NCBI RefSeq assembly: GCF_029870955.1
Contig: NZ_PGFQ01000001.1
Location: forward strand, 1,984,001-2,048,000
Reading direction: 5' to 3'
Source of the DNA: Sulfitobacter faviae
Lineage (GTDB): Bacteria; Pseudomonadota; Alphaproteobacteria; Rhodobacterales; Rhodobacteraceae
Length of the DNA: 64,000 bases
A program made the translations under genes and the position numbers. Under the pieces are notes generated by a model, which was given only the letters and a program-made list of their open reading frames with translations, searched no databases and had not been told where the DNA came from. Position 1 is the first letter of the stretch; each line of letters begins with the position of its first letter. Below are positions 48,331 through 56,777 of this stretch, piece by piece.

Positions 48331-48996
48331 ATGAAATGGAATTTGCCCAATATCCTGACCCTGCTCAGGCTGGTCGCGGCCCCCGGTGTGGCGGTCATGT
48401 TTCTCTATTTTACGCGCCCCTATGCCGATTGGTTCGCCCTGCTGCTCTTTGTCGGGGCGGCAGTGACGGATTGGTTCGATGGCTACCTTGCCCGCGCTTG
48501 GGCGCAGGAAACCAAACTCGGCGCCATGCTTGACCCGATTGCCGACAAGGCGATGGTCGTGATCGCGCTCATGGTAATCGTCGCCTTCTCAAGCTGGTCG
48601 CCGTGGTTGGTGTTGCCCGCCACGTTGATCCTGTTTCGCGAGGTCTTTGTCTCGGGCCTGCGGGAGTATCTGGGCGATGTCGCCGGCACGTTGAAGGTGA
48701 CTCAACTGGCCAAATGGAAGACGACATTGCAAATGATCGCTATCGCCGTGCTCTTCTCGCAAGGCGTGTTCGAGCATTACCTGGGGATGAGCGTTTTCGG
48801 GATGGACCAGCAGATGATCGAAGCGATCCTTGATGGCGAGGTCGAAGATCATCTGGGGCTGGGCTGGAAACTCGCCGGGATGGAATGGGCCGGGCTGCTG
48901 GGGTTGGCGCTCTTGTGGGTCGCCGCCGTGCTGACCGCCATCACCGGCTTTGACTATCTGCGCAAGGCGCTGCCGCATCTGAAGGAGCCACGCTAA
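48331..48996 (+). CDS. pgsA: CDP-diacylglycerol--glycerol-3-phosphate 3-phosphatidyltransferase
   Basis: A 221-aa inner-membrane enzyme that makes phosphatidylglycerol phosphate. The CDP-alcohol phosphotransferase motif is 'DWFDGYLARAWAQETKLG' followed by 'DPIADK' (about residues 49-75), with all metal-binding Asp residues present. N-terminus 'MKWNLPNILTLLRLVAAPG' is typical. The moaD start overlaps its stop (TAATG), as in other Rhodobacterales. It follows uvrC after 85 nt. Confidence 0.95.
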   Translation: MKWNLPNILTLLRLVAAPGVAVMFLYFTRPYADWFALLLFVGAAVTDWFDGYLARAWAQETKLGAMLDPIADKAMVVIALMVIVAFSSWSPWLVLPATLILFREVFVSGLREYLGDVAGTLKVTQLAKWKTTLQMIAIAVLFSQGVFEHYLGMSVFGMDQQMIEAILDGEVEDHLGLGWKLAGMEWAGLLGLALLWVAAVLTAITGFDYLRKALPHLKEPR

Positions 48997-49241
48997 TGGA
49001 TGTTTTGTATTTCGCATGGGTCCGCGAACGCATCGGCCTGCCCCGTGAGCGGGTCGAGAGCCAAGCCGCCACGGTGGCCGAATTGGTCGAAGAATTGCGG
49101 GGCCGAGAGGAGCGCTACGAAGTGGCCTTTTCCGACCTTTCCACGCTGCGGGTTGCCGTGGATCAGGAACTGACCGATTTCGACGCCCCGCTGCAAGGCG
49201 CGCGCGAGGTGGCCTTCTTCCCCCCAATGACCGGGGGCTGA
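48996..49241 (+). CDS. moaD: Molybdopterin synthase small subunit (MoaD)
   Basis: An 81-aa ubiquitin-like protein ending in Gly-Gly ('FFPPMTGG'), the C-terminus that is thiocarboxylated as the sulfur donor for molybdopterin. 'MDVLYFAWVRERIGL' and 'VAVDQELTDFDAPL' fit the family. ATG overlaps the pgsA stop; moaE follows 3 nt after its own stop, so both synthase subunits are coexpressed. Confidence 0.95.
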   Translation: MDVLYFAWVRERIGLPRERVESQAATVAELVEELRGREERYEVAFSDLSTLRVAVDQELTDFDAPLQGAREVAFFPPMTGG

Positions 49242-49244
49242 GCG

Positions 49245-49688
49245 ATGCGCGTTTTGGTGCAGGAAGCGCCCTTTGATTTGGGTGAGGAGGCCGCGCGCTT
49301 TGCCAAGGGCGAGGGGAGCAGCGGCGCGATCGTGACCTTTACAGGCGTGGTGCGCGACAATGACGCGGGCACGCTGAGCGCGATGGAAATTGAGCATTAC
49401 CCGGGGATGACCGAAAAGGCCTTGCGCGAGATTGCGCAGCAAGCAATGGCGCGGTTCGATCTGCAGGAGGCGCTGGTGATCCATCGCTACGGGCGTTTGG
49501 TGCCGGGGGAGCAGATCATGATGGTCGCCACAGCCGCGCGACACCGCCGGCATGCCTTTGAAGCAGCGGAGTTCTTGATGGATTACCTCAAATCCCGCGC
49601 GCCCTTTTGGAAGCGCGAGATCACGGCAGAGGGTGACGCATGGGTCGCCGCAAAGGACGAAGACGAGGCCGCGCTGGAACGCTGGTGA
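49245..49688 (+). CDS. moaE: Molybdopterin synthase catalytic subunit (MoaE)
   Basis: A 147-aa protein that inserts two sulfurs into precursor Z with MoaD. Marks: 'GAIVTFTGVVRD', 'LSAMEIEHYPGMTEKAL', 'VIHRYGRLVPGEQIMMVATAARHR' and 'MDYLKSRAPFWKREI', which contains the catalytic Lys pair. Directly follows moaD. Convergent with the glyoxalase-family gene; a 6-bp hairpin (GCTTCG/CGAAGC, 49689-49708) lies at the junction. Confidence 0.95.
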   Translation: MRVLVQEAPFDLGEEAARFAKGEGSSGAIVTFTGVVRDNDAGTLSAMEIEHYPGMTEKALREIAQQAMARFDLQEALVIHRYGRLVPGEQIMMVATAARHRRHAFEAAEFLMDYLKSRAPFWKREITAEGDAWVAAKDEDEAALERW

Positions 49689-49697
49689 GCTTCGGCG

Positions 49698-50093
49698 TCA
49701 GGCGAAGCGGCCACCTTTTTCGATGACTTCGATCTGATAGCCATCGGGGTCTGCCACGAAAAAGAACTTCGCCACGGTCTCTCCGGCGGGGCGGAAATCA
49801 ACGATCTCGCGCGGGGTGGCACCGGCCTTGATCGCGGTCTCGCGCGCTGCGTCAAGGTCGTCGACCACAAAGGCCAGATGGCCATAGCCGTCGCCCAGAT
49901 CGTAAGGGGTCTCGCGGTCCTTGTTGACGGTCAATTCCAGCTCGAAGGCGCCCGTGGCGTCGCGCAGGTAGATCAGAGTGAAACTGTCGAAATCCAGACG
50001 GTCCGCGATTTTCAGCCCGAACACGTCTTCGTAGAATTTCACCGATGCCGCCTCATCAAAGACGCGGATCATGGAATGGGCGAGATTGGCCAT
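49698..50093 (-). CDS. Glyoxalase I-like VOC family protein
   Basis: A 131-aa two-domain VOC protein: 'MANLAHSMIRVFDEAASVKFYEDVFGLK', 'FELELTVNKDRETPYDLGDGYGHLAFVVDDL' and 'KFFFVADPDGYQIEVIEKGG' match lactoylglutathione lyase, with the metal-ligand positions His7, Glu54, His about 73 and Glu about 124 present. It would convert the methylglyoxal-glutathione hemithioacetal to lactoylglutathione; gshA in the same window supplies the cofactor pathway. Lactoylglutathione lyase (gloA) is the best guess, but the VOC family is broad. Confidence 0.82.
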   Translation of the reverse strand: MANLAHSMIRVFDEAASVKFYEDVFGLKIADRLDFDSFTLIYLRDATGAFELELTVNKDRETPYDLGDGYGHLAFVVDDLDAARETAIKAGATPREIVDFRPAGETVAKFFFVADPDGYQIEVIEKGGRFA

Positions 50094-50116
50094 GGCAGGG
50101 CTCCGAAGGTCTGGGG

Positions 50117-50440
50117 TTAGGCTTTCTGACGTTCGATATAGGCGCGCATTTCCTCGGCCTCATGGCGGGCGTCGCGCAGCCCGTCCATCGCGGCGCGCAG
50201 CTCGGCCTCGGTCTGGGCCAGTTGGTTGGTCAACTCGGCCTCGCGCTGTTGCAGATAGGTGATCGCCTGATCGCGGGTTTCCTCGGCTTCGTGCAGCTCT
50301 TGGCTCATCCGGTCCAGCTGGGCCACATCATCGGCGGCCACGCGGGTAAAGCGATTCAGCAGCCAATTGGCGAACCATCCCATGCAGAAGGCCACGAAAA
50401 GAATGATGGCTGTTGCCAGGACAAACTCAGTTCTGCTCAT
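50117..50440 (-). CDS. Small membrane-anchored coiled-coil protein
   Basis: A 107-aa protein: one N-terminal TM helix (about residues 6-28, 'LATAIILFVAFCMGWFANWL') followed by a long acidic coiled coil ('LDRMSQELHEAEETRDQAI', 'LTNQLAQTEAELRAAMDGL'). Its ATG at 50440 lies inside the end of the OmpA-family gene, and the two overlap by 14 nt, so they are translationally coupled. It appears joined to the OmpA frame only because that gene has a base missing. A partner of the OmpA-like protein in cell-envelope organisation is inference. Confidence 0.75.
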   Translation of the reverse strand: MSRTEFVLATAIILFVAFCMGWFANWLLNRFTRVAADDVAQLDRMSQELHEAEETRDQAITYLQQREAELTNQLAQTEAELRAAMDGLRDARHEAEEMRAYIERQKA

Positions 50441-52351
50441 CACCGCTGCCTTCTTCGGTTTCGTCGGATTCCCCGATCTCTTCTGCCGTGGTATCGCCCG
50501 TTTCTTCAGCAGATTCCAGCGCTGTTTCGTCCTCGGGGTCTCGGCCTCGGGCTGGATCAGGCGGAATTCGATGCGGCGGTTGGCTTCGCGGCCCTCTTCG
50601 GTCTTGTTGTCTGCGATGGGGTTTTCCTCGCCATAGCCTTTGGCCACGAAGGAGGAGGTCAGCACCCGGCGGGCGCGCAATTCGTTCAGCACCGATTCCG
50701 CGCGGCTTTGCGACAGCGACAGGTTCATCGATTCGCGGCCCTGACTGTCGGTGTAGCCCTGAATCTCCAGCCGGATGTCGCCGCAGTTTTTCAGCACCTC
50801 GGCGATATCGTCCATCGTCCCAAGCGCGGAGGCGTCAATCGTGGCGCTGCCCGGCTCAAAGGTGATCTTGCCGATCTTCAGGATTTCGCGAATTTCGGCT
50901 TCGCATTCTTGGGGTGTCGGCAGGCCCGCGATCGGGTCGAGCTTTTCTTGATAGGTGATGTCGATGCTGTAATCCGCCCCTTCGCCCAGCTTATCGGCCA
51001 AGAGCGAGGCGACGGTGGTGTTGGCGTCCTTGTTGCCGGTGTTGCCCATCACCTCAAGCCGGTCAGGGGTGACTTTGACAGAGCCGTTGGCGAGAGAGGC
51101 CATGGCCTCCAGCCCGGTCAGGACGCGGGTGGCCCAATCCCCCGGCAGGGCCTCGTCCAGCCGCGCGGCGGTATAGACGTTGTCCGAGCCGAAATGCGAT
51201 TTCGCGTAGCTGTCGGCCAGATCGCGCAGCCCCTCGTTTGAGAGCCGCCCGCGCAGTTGCACCTGCCCCTCGGGCGAGAGGGTCGCGGTGAACTCGGGCG
51301 GGCCTGCATCTGGGTCTTCGACCTCGGGCAGTTTCGCGGTTAGGGCAAAGACATCGGGAAGCGCGTTTTCCAATTCGCCCACCACGCGGTCGAATGTGGT
51401 GGACTCGGTGCCCGGTGCGGCCAGCAGGGTGATGTCCGCATCGGCGAAAGTGATGCTGCCTTGGCCCAAACGGCGCAGCGCGTCGATGGTCAGCGCCACG
51501 GCGCGGCCCCAGTTCGGGCTGGGCACGCCCAAACCGATGGTGCAATCGGCGCTCTCAGGCGCGCCGGCGGTGATGCCCGCTTTCAAGATACGGTCGGCGG
51601 CGGCTTCGGTATCGGCAGAGCAGGCATCGAAACGCGCGCCCTCAGCGTCGATCTCAAACCGCAAGGTAAAGGGGGTGATCACTGGGCGCGGGGCCGCGAT
51701 GTCCAGCCGCAGCCGCAAGCTGGGCGGGGCGGCGCGTTGCAGCTTGCGTTCCATCTGCGCCTTGGCGGCGGCGCTGTCGGCGATGGCGGTGATGGTCACG
51801 CGCCCCGCATCAACCGAGGCTTTGGCCCGGGGCAGGTCGGCCATCGCCTGCACGGCAAAGCTCAGCGCGTCTTCCCAGCCTTCGGGCGCAGGATAATCCG
51901 CAGATTCCAGAAGATCGGTGACCGAGGCGTCGCCCGCCATGTCGCCAAAGGCGTCAATCACCGCCTCGCGGTCGGTGCTGGTGGGTATCAGGCCAATGAT
52001 CGAGATGCCCGCGTCATTGCGCAGCACCTCGGCAGAGAAACGCGGCGGGGCGATGCCGGACTGGGCCTCGACTTCCATCTCGTCGATGACGCGGGCGGCG
52101 TCGACCACGGTGCCTGCGGTCGACAGGGCGCGAAAGCGCACGGCCTCGGTCGGCGCGATCCCGGCGAGGGTGACCTGCAAGCCATCGGCCTGCACTTCGG
52201 CCCATGTCATGCCCTGCGCGTCCAGCGCGTCACGGACGCCGATTTCCGAGGTGTCTTCGATCAGTTGCACCGAAAAGCTCGCCGCGACCAGAGAGACCAC
52301 CGCTGCGGCTGCAAAGGTCAGGGCGATCGTGAAAATGGCGGAGAGGCGCAT
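50427..52351 (-). CDS. OmpA-family peptidoglycan-binding protein (one apparent frameshift)
   Basis: Reconstructed as 641 aa, starting at ATG 52351 ('MRLSAIFTIALTFAAAAVV'), with one N-terminal TM/signal anchor, a long periplasmic region with BON-like repeats ('GVRDALDAQGMTWAEVQADGLQVTLAG') and a C-terminal OmpA domain (about 500-610): 'ITFEPGSATIDASALGTMDDIAEVL', 'LEIQGYTDSQG', 'NLSLSQSRAESVLNELRARRV', 'GYGEENPIADNKTEEGREANRRIEFRL' fit the peptidoglycan-binding fold. Near 50533-50538 one base is missing; restored, the protein ends in a very acidic tail and stops at 50427, inside the next gene. Length and acidic tail are typical of Rhodobacterales OmpA proteins. Confidence 0.83.
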
Positions 52352-52410
52352 GGGCGGACTTCTGATTGTTAAGCTTGCGACTTGATACGCGCGTCCTGCC
52401 GGGGGTGCAA

Positions 52411-53385
52411 TCAGGCCAGCAAGCTTGCCGCGAAAAACAACAGCGGGATCATGCCGGTATCGCGGTTGGCCCGGAAGAGCTGCAAAAGCTTGGCGTTGTC
52501 CTTGGTATCCAACCCGCGCAGCTGCCACGCCATATGCCATCCCATCGCCCAAGGCCCGCCAAGGGCCAGCGCCAGCGCCAGCACCGAGGCTTGGGGCAGC
52601 CCGGCATAGATCACGGCAATCCCCATCAGCCCCACCGTGGCCATCAGGAAGCGCCGCAGCCATTTGCCGGAATTCTCACCGAAGAGCCGGGCGGTGGATT
52701 TCACACCGATCAGCGCGTCATCCTCGGCATCTTGATGGGCATAGATCGTGTCATAGAACAGCGTCCAAGCGATGCCCGCGAGGTAGAGCACCACGGCAGG
52801 CGCATGCAGCGTGCCCGCATGGGCCGTCCAAGCCAGCATGGCGCCCCAGTTAAAGGCGAGGCCCAGAAAGACCTGCGGCCACCAAGTGAAGCGTTTGGCA
52901 AAGGGGTAGACCGCCACCGGCAAAAGCGCCAGCACGCCCATGGCGATGGCCGCTTGGTTGAAGGACAGCAGGATCAGCAGCGCCAGCAGCATCTGCCCCA
53001 CCATCCATGCCAGCGCCTGTTTCACCGATACCGCGCCCGAGGGGATGGGCCGCAGCCGGGTGCGGGCGACCTTGCCGTCGATATGCCGGTCGGTGATGTC
53101 GTTCCACGTGCAACCCGCGCCGCGCATCAGGAACGCGCCGATGCCGCAGCCAGCGAAGATCCACAGATCCGCCCACCGCGGCGACTGGTCGAAGAGGATC
53201 GCAAGGCTCAGCCCCCACCAGCAGGGCAGCAGCAGCAGCCATGTGCCAATGGGCCGATCCGCGCGGCTCAGCCGCAGGTAGGGGCGCAGCCCCGCCGGGG
53301 CGTGACGGTCGACCCAATTGTCGGCCACCGCATCAGCAACAGGCGCATCGGGCGTAGCATCTGGCGAAGGCGGCTGGTTGTGCAT
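52411..53385 (-). CDS. ubiA: 4-hydroxybenzoate octaprenyltransferase
   Basis: A 324-aa inner-membrane prenyltransferase of ubiquinone synthesis. Both Asp-rich motifs are present: 'NDITDRHIDGKVARTRLRP' (NDxxDxxxD, about 107-125) and 'YDTIYAHQDAEDDALIGVKS'. Eight or nine TM helices. I chose the ATG at 53385, which gives the normal family length; a much longer open frame upstream overlaps rsmE and is spurious. It is divergent from rsmE, 12 nt apart, so the two promoters must overlap each other's coding starts. Confidence 0.95.
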   Translation of the reverse strand: MHNQPPSPDATPDAPVADAVADNWVDRHAPAGLRPYLRLSRADRPIGTWLLLLPCWWGLSLAILFDQSPRWADLWIFAGCGIGAFLMRGAGCTWNDITDRHIDGKVARTRLRPIPSGAVSVKQALAWMVGQMLLALLILLSFNQAAIAMGVLALLPVAVYPFAKRFTWWPQVFLGLAFNWGAMLAWTAHAGTLHAPAVVLYLAGIAWTLFYDTIYAHQDAEDDALIGVKSTARLFGENSGKWLRRFLMATVGLMGIAVIYAGLPQASVLALALALGGPWAMGWHMAWQLRGLDTKDNAKLLQLFRANRDTGMIPLLFFAASLLA

Positions 53386-53397
53386 ATATCTGGCCCT

Positions 53398-54117
53398 ATG
53401 AACGCGAAAATCAGATTGTATGTAGATCAGCCCTTGGGGCAGGGGCAAACGGTTCCTTTGGCGCGCGAGCAGGCGCATTACCTCTTTGGGGTGATGCGGC
53501 TCACGGCCGGGGCCGGGGTGCTTTTGTTCAACGGGCGCGATGGCGAATGGCTGGCCGAGGTCGCCGAGGCGGGCAAGCGCGGCGGGGTGCTGACCTGTGT
53601 TGAGCAGACCCGGCCTCTGCAAATGCCGCCGGACCTGTGGCTGCTCTTTGCCCCGATCAAAAAGACCCGCACCGATTTCATTGTCGAAAAAGCGGCTGAG
53701 ATGGGGGCCGCGCGCATCGTGCCGGTCATGACCGAATTTACCAACGCAGGCCGTGTGCAGCAGCCGCGCCTTCAGGCCCATGCGGTTGAGGCGGCAGAGC
53801 AATGCGGCGGCACCTATGTGCCGGAAGTGGCCGAGGCCGAGAAGCTGGGGCGGCTGCTGGATCAGTGGGACAGCAGCCGTCAGATCATGTTCTGCGATGA
53901 GGCTCTGGCCGGGGAGAGCGGCGCCCTGCCGCCGGATGCGCAGGGGCCATGGGCCATCCTGATCGGCCCCGAAGGCGGCTTTTCCGAGGGCGAGCGCAAA
54001 CGGCTGCACGGTTTCGATCACGCCCATGCGGTCACGCTCGGCCCGCGCATCCTGCGGGCCGATACGGCGGCCGTGGCGGCGATGACCATGTGGCAGCAGG
54101 CTTTGGGAGATTGGTGA
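53398..54117 (+). CDS. rsmE: 16S rRNA (uracil1498-N3)-methyltransferase
   Basis: A 239-aa SPOUT-class RNA methyltransferase. N-terminal PUA-like part 'VPLAREQAHYLFGVMRLTAGAGVLLFNG', then 'KKTRTDFIVEKAAEMGAARIVPVMTEF' and the trefoil-knot SAM-binding 'GPWAILIGPEGGFSEGE' and 'VTLGPRILRADTAAVAA'. It methylates U1498 of 16S rRNA in the assembled 30S subunit. ATG 53398 chosen because it yields the family N-terminus; the frame is open far upstream. Confidence 0.95.
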   Translation: MNAKIRLYVDQPLGQGQTVPLAREQAHYLFGVMRLTAGAGVLLFNGRDGEWLAEVAEAGKRGGVLTCVEQTRPLQMPPDLWLLFAPIKKTRTDFIVEKAAEMGAARIVPVMTEFTNAGRVQQPRLQAHAVEAAEQCGGTYVPEVAEAEKLGRLLDQWDSSRQIMFCDEALAGESGALPPDAQGPWAILIGPEGGFSEGERKRLHGFDHAHAVTLGPRILRADTAAVAAMTMWQQALGDW

Positions 54118-54133
54118 TGCAAAGGGTGGCCCG

Positions 54134-54664
54134 ATGAGTTTCCTGCGCCAAGGCGCCCGCGACCAGCTTTGGCGCTGGCGCGAGGCGATCGTCGGCGGCG
54201 GGCTGATGGGCCTTGGCCTTTGGCTGGTCGCGGGCCCCGGTTTCTTGCTGGCGGTTCCAGGCTATGCGGCGCTGGCGGGCGGTGCCGCGCTGATCTGGCT
54301 TGGCGTGCAACGCGCGCGTTTTCGCGGGCAGGGCGATGGCGCGGGCGCGGTGCAGGTCGTCGAAGGGCAGATCACTTATTTCGGCCCGCTGACCGGCGGC
54401 ACGGTCGCTCTGCGCGAGTTGCAGCGGCTCAGTCTCGACCGGCAGATGTTTCCGGCCCATTGGCGGCTTGAGCCGCGCGACGATGAGACGCCCCTGTTGA
54501 TCCCGGTGAACGCCGCAGGATCCGAGGCGCTGTTTGATGCTTTCGCCGCCCTGCCGGGGCTGCGTACCGAGAGGATGCTCTTTGAGCTACGCAAGACCCG
54601 CCATGACGCCGTTGTGATCTGGGAGCGCGCGCCGCTGCGGCCGGCGCATGTCTTGCTGCATTGA
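54134..54664 (+). CDS. Hypothetical membrane protein
   Basis: A 176-aa protein with two closely spaced TM helices (about residues 20-62, 'GGGLMGLGLWLVAGPGFLLAV' region) and a cytoplasmic beta-rich tail ('VQVVEGQITYFGPLTGGTVALRELQRLSLDR'). No catalytic motif or named family recognised. It starts 16 nt after rsmE and precedes gshA, a neighbourhood common in Rhodobacterales. It is probably cotranscribed with rsmE. Confidence 0.8.
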   Translation: MSFLRQGARDQLWRWREAIVGGGLMGLGLWLVAGPGFLLAVPGYAALAGGAALIWLGVQRARFRGQGDGAGAVQVVEGQITYFGPLTGGTVALRELQRLSLDRQMFPAHWRLEPRDDETPLLIPVNAAGSEALFDAFAALPGLRTERMLFELRKTRHDAVVIWERAPLRPAHVLLH

Positions 54665-54760
54665 CAGCCCCGGCAAATCCGCCCATCCCTGCTAGACGCG
54701 ACGCCACGTCGACAACTTAGAAGACACCCAAGACGATCCTTCAAAACGGAGCCCTCGCAT

Positions 54761-56131
54761 ATGTCCATTCCTCAATCCGGCGGCGGCCCGATCGAACATC
54801 ACGACCAGATGGCGCAGTATCTAGCGGACGGCTGCAAGCCGCGCGAGCAGTGGCGCATCGGCACCGAGCATGAGAAGTTCGGCTATTGCAAGGACACGCT
54901 CAAACCGCTCCCCTATGAGGGGGAACGCTCGATCCGGGTGATGCTGGAAGGGCTGCGCGACCGCCACAATTGGTCCCCTGTCGAAGAGGGTGGCGAGCTG
55001 ATCGGGCTTGAGAAAGACGGGGCCAACATCAGCCTTGAGCCGGGCGGCCAGTTGGAACTCTCGGGCGCCCCGGTCGAGACCATTCACGAGACCTGCGACG
55101 AGGTGAACACCCACCTGCGCGAGGTGAAAGACGTGGCCGATGAGATCGGCGTCGGTTTCATCGGTCTGGGCGCCGCGCCCGAATGGTCGCATGAGCAGAT
55201 GGACCTGATGCCCAAGGGCCGTTACAAGCTGATGGACGGCTATATGCAAAAGGTCGGCACCATGGGCACCACCATGATGCGCCGCACCTGTACCGTTCAG
55301 GTCAACCTCGACTTCGCGACTGAGGCCGACATGGTGCAGAAGATGCGCGTCGCCGTGGCGATGCAGCCCATCGCCAATGCGCTTTTCGCCAATTCGCCCT
55401 TCCTCGACGGCAAGCCCAACGGCGTGAAATCCACCCGCGGTCTGGTCTGGCGCCATCTCGATGACGCGCGCACGGGCATGATCCCCTTCGTTTTCGATGA
55501 GGGCTTCGGCTTTGAGGCTTGGGTGCAATACGCGCTCGATGTGCCGATGTATTTCGTCTACCGCGACGGCAAGTATATCGACGCGCTTGGCCAGTCCTTC
55601 CGCGACTTTTTGAAAGGCGAGTTGCCCGCGCTGCCCGGCGAGAAGCCGACGCTGAGCGATTGGGCCGATCACCTCACCACGCTCTTCCCCGAGGCACGGG
55701 TCAAGAAGTTCATCGAGATGCGCGGCGCTGATGGCGGCCCGTGGCGGCGGCTCTGCGCGTTGCCGGCCTTCTGGGTCGGGCTGATGTATGACCAAAGCGC
55801 GCTGGATGGCGCGTGGGATTTGGTCAAAGGCTGGGATGCCGAGACACGGGAAGAATTGCGCATCGCCGCCTCCACCCACGGCCTTCAGGCCGAGGTGGGC
55901 GGGCTCAAGATGCATGATCTGGCGCGGGAGGCCGTGGCCCTGTCAGAGGCGGGGCTGAGAGCCCGCGCCCGTCCCGGTGCCGGTGGGCTGGTGCCGGATG
56001 AGACGCATTTCCTCAACGCCCTGCGCGACAGCATCGAGACGGGCCGCGTGCCCGCCGACGATCTGTTGGCGGATTACCACGGGCCTTGGAACGGCGATCT
56101 GAGCCGTATCTACGCGGAATATTCCTACTGA
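54761..56131 (+). CDS. gshA: Glutamate--cysteine ligase (plant/alphaproteobacterial type)
   Basis: A 456-aa cytoplasmic enzyme of the GCS2-like, plant-type group: 'WRIGTEHEKFGY' (about 31-42), 'LEKDGANISLEPGGQLELSGAP', 'GYMQKVGTMGTTMMRRTCTVQVNLDFATEADM' and 'RGADGGPWRRLCALPAFW' are its conserved blocks. It makes gamma-glutamylcysteine, the first step of glutathione synthesis. Length matches the family. The gene for the second step (gshB) is not in the window. It is followed by a bidirectional terminator before plsY. Confidence 0.93.
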   Translation: MSIPQSGGGPIEHHDQMAQYLADGCKPREQWRIGTEHEKFGYCKDTLKPLPYEGERSIRVMLEGLRDRHNWSPVEEGGELIGLEKDGANISLEPGGQLELSGAPVETIHETCDEVNTHLREVKDVADEIGVGFIGLGAAPEWSHEQMDLMPKGRYKLMDGYMQKVGTMGTTMMRRTCTVQVNLDFATEADMVQKMRVAVAMQPIANALFANSPFLDGKPNGVKSTRGLVWRHLDDARTGMIPFVFDEGFGFEAWVQYALDVPMYFVYRDGKYIDALGQSFRDFLKGELPALPGEKPTLSDWADHLTTLFPEARVKKFIEMRGADGGPWRRLCALPAFWVGLMYDQSALDGAWDLVKGWDAETREELRIAASTHGLQAEVGGLKMHDLAREAVALSEAGLRARARPGAGGLVPDETHFLNALRDSIETGRVPADDLLADYHGPWNGDLSRIYAEYSY

Positions 56132-56141
56132 ACGGGAAAGG

Positions 56142-56171
56142 GGCTGATGCCGCCCTCGGGCGGTGTCAGCC
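56142..56171. terminator. Bidirectional terminator between gshA and plsY
   Basis: A 14-bp stem with two G-U pairs (GGCTGATGCCGCCC, 56142-56155, with 56158-56171) and a 2-nt loop. On the plus strand it is followed by TTTC; on the minus strand it overlaps the last codons of plsY and is followed by TTTCCC. Confidence 0.65.
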
Positions 56172-56777
56172 TTTCTGTCCGATGCGCGATTCCGTGCCTG
56201 CGCGGATCCGGCGGATATTGTCGCGGTGCCGCCAAAAGATCAGCAAAGTCAGGGCGATGCCCAAAAGCAGCATTTCCCCGTAGCCAAGGAAGACCAGCAG
56301 GAAGGTCGAGCTTGCCGCCGCCGCCAGTGCGGACAGCGACGAAATGCGCGAGAGTGCCGCCGTCGCCAGCCAGACCGCACAGCAGGCCAGCCCGACGGGC
56401 CAAGCGAGCGCCAGCATGAGGCCCAGAAAGGTCGCCACACCCTTGCCGCCGCGAAAGCCCAGCCAGACCGGGTAGCAATGGCCGATCATCGCGCCAAGCG
56501 CCGCCGCCTGCGCCGCATCCTCGCCCGCGAAGGCGCGGGCCAGCAGCACCGCCACGGCCCCCTTGGCCCCGTCCAGCAACAGCGTCAGCGCCGCCGCCTT
56601 CTTGTTGCCGGTGCGCAGAACATTGGTCGCGCCGATGTTGCCCGATCCGATATCGCGCAGGTTGCCCAACCCCATCAACCGCGCCAGCAACATGCCAAAG
56701 GCGATGGAGCCGATGACATAGCCTGCCACCGCCCAGAAAAGGATCAATTCAACGGAAGTCTCGATAGGGGGCATCAA
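56166..56777 (-). CDS. plsY: Glycerol-3-phosphate acyltransferase PlsY
   Basis: A 203-aa inner-membrane enzyme that acylates glycerol-3-phosphate from acyl-phosphate. Marks: 'VIGSIAFGMLLARLMG', motif 1 'GSGNIGATNVLRTG', motif 2 'LGFRGGKGVAT' (here 'WLGFRGGKGVATFLG') and the C-terminal 'RHRDNIRRI'. Five TM helices. Start overlaps the pyrC-family stop by 4 nt, so it ends a pyrB ... plsY minus-strand group. Confidence 0.95.
   Translation of the reverse strand: MMPPIETSVELILFWAVAGYVIGSIAFGMLLARLMGLGNLRDIGSGNIGATNVLRTGNKKAAALTLLLDGAKGAVAVLLARAFAGEDAAQAAALGAMIGHCYPVWLGFRGGKGVATFLGLMLALAWPVGLACCAVWLATAALSRISSLSALAAAASSTFLLVFLGYGEMLLLGIALTLLIFWRHRDNIRRIRAGTESRIGQKG

Noticed and set aside
50117..52663. 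A single 848-codon open frame joining an OmpA protein with a TM-coiled-coil protein.
   Set aside because: The join depends on one missing base near 50535; restoring it yields two normal overlapping genes, and the first 104 codons are not protein-like.
52411..54027. A 538-codon version of ubiA extending into rsmE on the opposite strand.
   Set aside because: The first part is the shadow of rsmE; UbiA proteins are about 300-320 aa, matching the ATG at 53385.
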